NCBI GenBank assembly: GCA_023630585.1
Contig: CM042568.1
Coordinates: 1,481,516-1,545,515, forward strand
Direction: 5' to 3'
DNA from: Cranoglanis bouderius
Taxonomy: Eukaryota; Chordata; Actinopteri; Siluriformes; Cranoglanididae
Length of the DNA: 64,000 nucleotides
In this document: positions 59,187 through 64,000 of the stretch, in pieces
Layout of the letters: every line of letters begins with the position of its first letter
Numbering within the stretch: position 1 is the stretch's first letter
Notes under the pieces: model-generated
Seen by the model: the letters and a program-made list of their open reading frames with translations, nothing else
What the model was told of the DNA's origin: nothing
Databases searched by the model: none
Program-made: the position numbers and the translations under genes

Positions 59187-60033
59187 TAAAGGTGCGTTCA
59201 CACATACAGAGATGTTATCGCTGCAAGTCGCCAGTCGCTGTACTATGGAGTCGCCGATAGGCGTTCCTACTACTGGTTGCCATAGTAACATGGGTGGTGC
59301 AACTAGCATTCCACTTCTGACAAAAAACCTTGCTGCTAAGATTAAACATTCTGGAGGGAGAGAGATCTTATATAAAATTCACCAGTGTATATACGCATCA
59401 TATCCTACGAGGTGAAGGAGGATCAGTGTGAGCTCTCTGCCACTGCGGCCGTCTATCTGCGGAAAAAACGCAGGCGCCAATTGGCTTAGCTTAGCTTATG
59501 GGCTTAGCACATTTAAAGCAAAATAATAATAATGAAACACACCCAATTTTTGTTGCAATTGAGCAAAAGCCCGGTGTAGTTCCTATCTCAGTAAGTGAGC
59601 GTCACCATCAGGGTGTCATTCACTATATGTTCGATGGTGACCGGGAGCCGGACCGCGGACTCTGTGCTTCCTGGGTGAAGTGTCCGTCTCGGTGCTGCTC
59701 GCTCCCGTGCGCCGAAGCAGCGACGAGCCGGACACTTCACCCAATGCATATATATATATATATATATATATTTGCTTTCAACCCACTAAGACCCAGAGCT
59801 AAGCTAAGCTAACTGAGCAGGGATGGCTACGGATCACGTGCGCTCTACTGTCTTCACCCCCATTGGTAGTCGCTGCACCAAGTCGCTCCAAATTTGCATA
59901 AAGTTAAACTCTTCTCAACTTTCAAAGCCGCTGGACACGCCCACATCTAGTCGCCAAGGGTCGCCGTCACTCATGTCGCCAGCTCTCACTGAAAATGAAC
60001 GGTCTCCGGTCTTTAACTTTAATGCACCTTTAA
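59187..60033. mobile_element. Non-autonomous DNA element with AAAGGTGC termini
   Basis: The left end TAAAGGTGCGTTCAC and right end AATGCACCTTTAA are inverted. Internal matches include GTCGCCAGTCGC-like repeats near both ends and GCTTAGCTTAGC at about 59483 versus GCTAAGCTAAGC at about 59800. A (TA)n tract lies at 59750-59771. It borders MITE copy 4. Confidence 0.5.
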
Positions 60034-60039
60034 AGTTAA

Positions 60040-60330
60040 TAATGCAAAGAAATGTCATGTCACAAAGAAATGGTGTTACAAAGTGCTGACACTGGAGACT
60101 CCTTCCATTAATGTTAAACAAACATCCCCTTACAGATCACTGATTCTACTAATCAATTTTTAACGCATTCACGTGGAGCGCCCGCTGTACGGGTCCCCGT
60201 GAATGAGCCGTTACTATAGAAACGATAACGTATTAGAACAAACACGCTAATGATTTTGCAGCTGCGCTACTGTCAGAGCTGCTGTTACAGAAAACTAATC
60301 AACACCTTCTGACCAATCAGAGTCCAGAAG
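60040..60330 (-). repeat. MITE copy 4
   Basis: The reverse complement of copy 1/3 blocks: CTGATTGGTCAGAAGGTGTT, CTCTGACAGTAGCGCAGCTG, ACGTTATCGTTTCTATAGTA, and GGAGTCTCCAGTGTCAGCAC. It lies about 400 bp upstream of the abhd3 promoter region. Confidence 0.65.
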
Positions 60331-60334
60331 TTAC

Positions 60335-60638
60335 AGTAGAATAGCTGCTGAAAAAACAACAGAAACCCTCATAGAATTTGTAATGGTTTTAATGGTTATA
60401 ATGGGAATTGTATCGGTTTTTAATGGAAATTGTAATGGTCCCTGTGGGTCCCTATTGGTAATTTGTTGCCTTCTATTGGTGGCATGTTATGTCTAGTGGA
60501 TACCATTAAGGATCAATAATGGTAACGGTAATGGTTTTAGTTGATGGTTTGTAATGGTATTTGTAGTGGAAACCATTAGAATTTCTGTGATGGGTATATA
60601 CTGGAGTCTAATTATTAAATGTTAGAAGTATTTCTCAT

Positions 60639-60691
<53 letters not shown>

Positions 60692-60700
60692 TCCACTTCT
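60335..60700. other. Degenerate TGGTAATGG-type repeats and (CA)n before abhd3
   Basis: Loose repeats of AATGGTTTTAATGG / TAATGGTCCC type at about 60380-60600, then (CA)n at 60642-60689. No gene seen. Confidence 0.5.
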
Positions 60701-60739
60701 GTCTCCCTTTAACGTGTTTAAATGAGATATAGCCACGAG

Positions 60740-61016
60740 CCAAGCATTGCGTCGTTTCCTTGGTAACGTGCAGACTTTGTATTCCAATCTGTAGATCTCG
60801 CGAGAGTTCGGCGCTCCTCCTCTGACGCCGTACACACTGCGCTGCACGGACGCGGAGAGAGATAACCGAGGCGCTCGCTCAGCCGGCTCGCGCTCTGCCG
60901 CAACGCACCGGGTGATTGACGCACGCGCTCCGGTCCAAGCCGATCTTATAAACAGATATTTAAAAAAAAATTTTTTTTGGTAAGAAATTAAAGAAGAAGG
61001 AAAAAAAAGCCCCACA
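60740..61016 (+). promoter_or_regulatory. abhd3: CpG-rich promoter and 5' UTR of abhd3
   Basis: Dense CpG from about 60745 to 60945, with the palindrome TCTCGCGAGA at 60796-60805, a motif of TATA-less vertebrate housekeeping promoters. Two A-rich stretches precede the start codon. The transcription start itself cannot be placed. Confidence 0.65.
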
Positions 61017-61181
61017 ATGATGACATTGGATCTCAACCTGCATGTGTTAACGAAGGAGCTGTCGGTGTATCTGGAGAACCAGGTTCGGGTCGGTGGGTTC
61101 CTCGGCTCCGGGGTCGGGCTGGCGCTCGCGCTCGGCTTTGGCGCCGCCTACGCCTGCTACTACTGGACGTCTGTAGCCAAG
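61017..61181 (+). CDS. abhd3: ABHD3 ortholog, first coding exon
   Basis: Encodes 55 residues ending TSVAK before AAG|gtaacacc (phase 0). The sequence LTKELSVYLENQVRVGGFLG, then SGVGLALALGFGAAYACYYW, matches the N-terminus of mammalian ABHD3 as I remember it: a short helix and a membrane anchor before the alpha/beta-hydrolase fold. ABHD3 is a membrane phospholipase acting on medium-chain and oxidatively truncated phosphatidylcholines. Two adjacent ATGs open the frame; the first follows CCACA, the second AATG. The catalytic Ser-Asp-His part must lie in exons beyond this window. Confidence 0.85.
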
Positions 61182-61347
61182 GTAACACCCGGAGGAGCCT
61201 TCAGGGTGACACTGATGTGTTCTTTTCATGCATTACATGCAGCGAGGTCAGAAACCGTTACACAGCACGCGGGGCTTGTCTTATGGGACACATACCGGCG
61301 CCGCTCGCGCCGTCAGTGATGCAGGAGATTCTGCAGGCCTGCGCGCG

Positions 61348-61380
<33 letters not shown>

Positions 61381-61385
61381 GAGGC

Positions 61386-61419
<34 letters not shown>

Positions 61420-61639
61420 GTGGCTTCTCCGCACTCGGAGGTCTCATCGATCATTAATGTCAATCAAAGCTCGCGCTAACCCTGTCCTCAGCATCATCTT
61501 CACTTATACATCACTGTCTAATAAATCCGATTTAAAAAAAAAAAAAAAGCAGATCGCTTAGTAACAAGCAGATGATTGGCTGTCTGCCCCGCGTGTCACT
61601 GTATCATTTTACATATTTACCACTGGCTAGTATTAATAA

Positions 61640-61686
<47 letters not shown>

Positions 61687-64000
61687 CAACAATTTAATAT
61701 AACAATACATTGAGCAAAAATGATTGGTTTTGTAAGTTTTTCAGTTCAAACTCTTTACGTTTGTTTAATATTTAACATGCACACACAGTGTTGACTGAAT
61801 ATTGAACACTCCAGTGTTGAGTAAAGCTACAACAACAGCTACAGAGCTGAATTAATAAAATAACACCAGCACTGTTGCATTACCTCCTCCAGTGTTAATG
61901 AATTCAACCCAAGCAGTGCTAAGATAACACTTACTCAACATGACACTTACTCAACATGACACTTACTCAACATCATTAACCCTAGACAGTATTTAGATAT
62001 ATTCGGAACGATGTTGGAACAATATAATGAACCAAATATGCCCTTTGTGTTTAGTACATCACGCTATCAGCTTTGTATTTTCAAAGAGAATGACATTAAA
62101 TACTACATCACCATGCAGCAGCAGTGTGAGAGTTCAGTAATTACTGAGGGGAACCACTAAAATACTGTTTAAAATGGACTTATTAAGAGGAATCGCTCCA
62201 AGTCATCAGCAGTATATCGCTCCAATGAAGAAAACCGGCTAAAATGGCTCTTAACAGGTTGAGCTGAGCTTAGCCTTGCTATGTAGACTTCTTTTAATGC
62301 ACATTTAATGGTGGCAGGATGCACGTGCGTAAACTCGGCGTGTTTTATTTAGTGCAATCCAAGAAACACCATCAGAGTCCATAGCAGGGGTCAACAGGCA
62401 GGCGACGATAAAATGGGATAATCCATAATACCAAAACAAAACCAGGAAACAGAATCAGAGAACAAGAACAAGTCTCAGGCACAGAAACCAAACAAGTCAA
62501 GGACACAGAACAGGCGAACACAGTAAGATAATCAACCAGTGACAGGACCGGGGCGGATACAGGACTAGGACAGAAAAGCACATGGAAATGGAAACAAAAG
62601 CACATGACATGAACTCAAAAACCAAATGACACGAAGGCAGCCCTCATCACACTGAGAATGGGATTATTCATGACACGTCAAGCTAAGAGTACAGTATTTT
62701 TCATCACTACATTTGGCGACGAACACTGTCTAAATGTTTATTTTTCCATTTGTTTTTTCCTGGATTCACAGAAGTGCATACAGACTGAAGTGTAAATAAC
62801 CATTCAGATGGCAGAATCTTCAAGATTCTGAAGCTTGTGTCCAGATAAGTGTACAAAACTTTTAATCAGACACTCAGTGGGTGGAGCATCTAGATTTCTG
62901 GCTCTGTACAAGTTCCTAGTTCAACCATTGCTACCAATACTGTCTTGTTCTGTTCAGCACAGTATACAGGTATATTAGCATAAGTAAATTCAGTTAGGTG
63001 AAGCCCGCCAATTAGCCGCAATAATCAACAATCACTATGGCGTAATCGTGGACACTTTGAATGATCATCACTAGCATTGTGTTCCACCAGAAAGAGGCTG
63101 CAGAATAGGTGGAGTTTGTGCTCCCTGAGATAAACCATTGTCTTTTAAACCAATGGTTCTCCTTGGAGAGCCACAGGGTGGTGCCAATGGGGCCCACATT
63201 ACAATCTCTGAAGATGTATTCATTTTGTATATTTATTCAATCTGCTTCTGCCAAATTAAGCTCCAGCTTAATGGGTTATCTGTAATGTCAACAGAACTAC
63301 AGTGCTGAGGTGGTTGTGTGGGGTCACAGCCACACTTAAAGCCTCAGCATACTTCATGCATAGACGACTTTCGGCTGGCACAAACAATATGACAGAACCG
63401 TATCATTCCAAGTGTTGCATAGGTTTCATTATGATGCTAAACTCGCAATCAAATTATTTAATGGTCTCACATGCCAACTGCATCATATTTCTCTTTTCCT
63501 TTTCTCTTTACAAATATAGAACAAAATACGCGGTTCTTCCTCTTGTTCACGGTCGATTATTTGCTTAAGTACTTCTAACACCTCCTGCGCCTCTCCAGTT
63601 TATAATGTTGGCACTTTGCAGCAAGCAATCTGTAGTCATGGAAATTGTCGTGAGATTTTGACAGCGCCACCTGCGGTGTTGAAGCACTCGTACGTGAAGG
63701 CTAATCGGAAACCACAGAGTATGCGAACTTGTAAGCTCATGAAGGTGTTTTTGTCTTCACACAACCCTCGGAGATGTTGTCACCGTGTTAAGTACACAGA
63801 GGCCTTTACTATCCACAAACATGGCCTTAGACCGAAACGTTTTGAGAGCCTCTGTTCCTTAATTCTGTACATGGAAGTACTCCTGATGAATAAAAAGTAG
63901 TGTTAATCTGGTGAGAAAATGGAATTCTCTGCTTTTGTTAGCTAGATTCGATTTGTACTCATAGGAGTTTAGGAAAGCATTTTTATTGGTTTATCCTTTG
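61182..64000 (+). other. Start of abhd3 intron 1 (no further exon recognised)
   Basis: Contains a (GC)n/(CA)n tract at 61344-61380, (ATT)n at 61387-61420, (AAT)n at about 61635-61683, degenerate ACACTTACTCAACATG repeats at 61925-61975 and a possible solo LTR at 62309-62673. I looked for the second ABHD3 exon and did not find it before 64000. Confidence 0.5.
62309..62673 (-). repeat. Possible solo LTR
   Basis: On the minus strand it starts TGTCATGAATAATCCC, contains TGGACTCTGATGGTGTTTCT then TGCACTAAATAAAACACG (poly-A-signal-like), and ends GTGCATCCTGCCACCA. The TG...CA ends and the AATAAA near the 3' end fit a Gypsy-type LTR; no target duplication was confirmed. Confidence 0.4.

Noticed and set aside
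63616..63900. 94-codon plus-strand frame near the right end
   Set aside because: No similarity to ABHD3 exon 2 or any other family I know, and no splice support.

Overview
This is vertebrate, almost certainly teleost fish, DNA. The signs are multi-exon genes with GT-AG introns, dense (CA)n, (TA)n, (ATT)n and poly-A tracts, and typical fish mobile elements: several Tc1-like transposons, an RTE-type LINE with a near-identical truncated sister, a Rex1-like LINE tail, tRNA-derived SINEs and MITEs. Repeat style hints at an otophysan such as a catfish, but that is only an impression. No prokaryotic genes, CRISPR arrays or tRNA genes were seen.

Layout. (1) About 1.3-19.4 kb, minus strand: an ortholog of KIAA0232, rebuilt as seven coding exons that stay in frame (1,331 codons plus stop, 13027 down to 5837). 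A CpG-rich non-coding first exon lies near 19.2-19.4 kb, and a long AT-rich stretch that probably includes the 3' UTR lies below 5.8 kb. (2) 19.4-34.5 kb: intergenic, made mostly of repeats. Its main structure is a Russian-doll nest at 25.9-30.8 kb, where a DNA transposon contains a LINE fragment and a Tc1 element, and the Tc1 is itself split by an RTE LINE and a Rex1-like LINE. (3) 34.5-56.3 kb, minus strand: a tandem cluster of three related single-V-domain immunoglobulin membrane receptor genes. Gene A (34532-40566, 250 aa) and gene B (42422-52723, 511 aa model) are intact in frame; gene C (about 54.1-56.3 kb) is a broken copy. The V exons of A and B are almost identical (about 3 differences in 318 bp) while their signal, stalk, membrane and tail exons and introns differ. 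Gene B appears to end in a roughly 318-residue cytoplasmic tail built from a 39-bp coding minisatellite. I could not assign these receptors to a named family. (4) 52.7-60.6 kb: decayed Ty3/Gypsy pol pieces duplicated along with the Ig genes, SINEs, MITEs and a hairpin. (5) 60.7 kb to the end, plus strand: CpG promoter and first coding exon of an abhd3 ortholog (55 codons); the rest of the window is its first intron.

Working together: KIAA0232 and abhd3 are unrelated housekeeping-type genes. The Ig genes are a local receptor family shaped by tandem duplication, probable exon-limited gene conversion and heavy transposon traffic. All exon boundaries come from reading splice sites and phase by eye; no transcript evidence was available.
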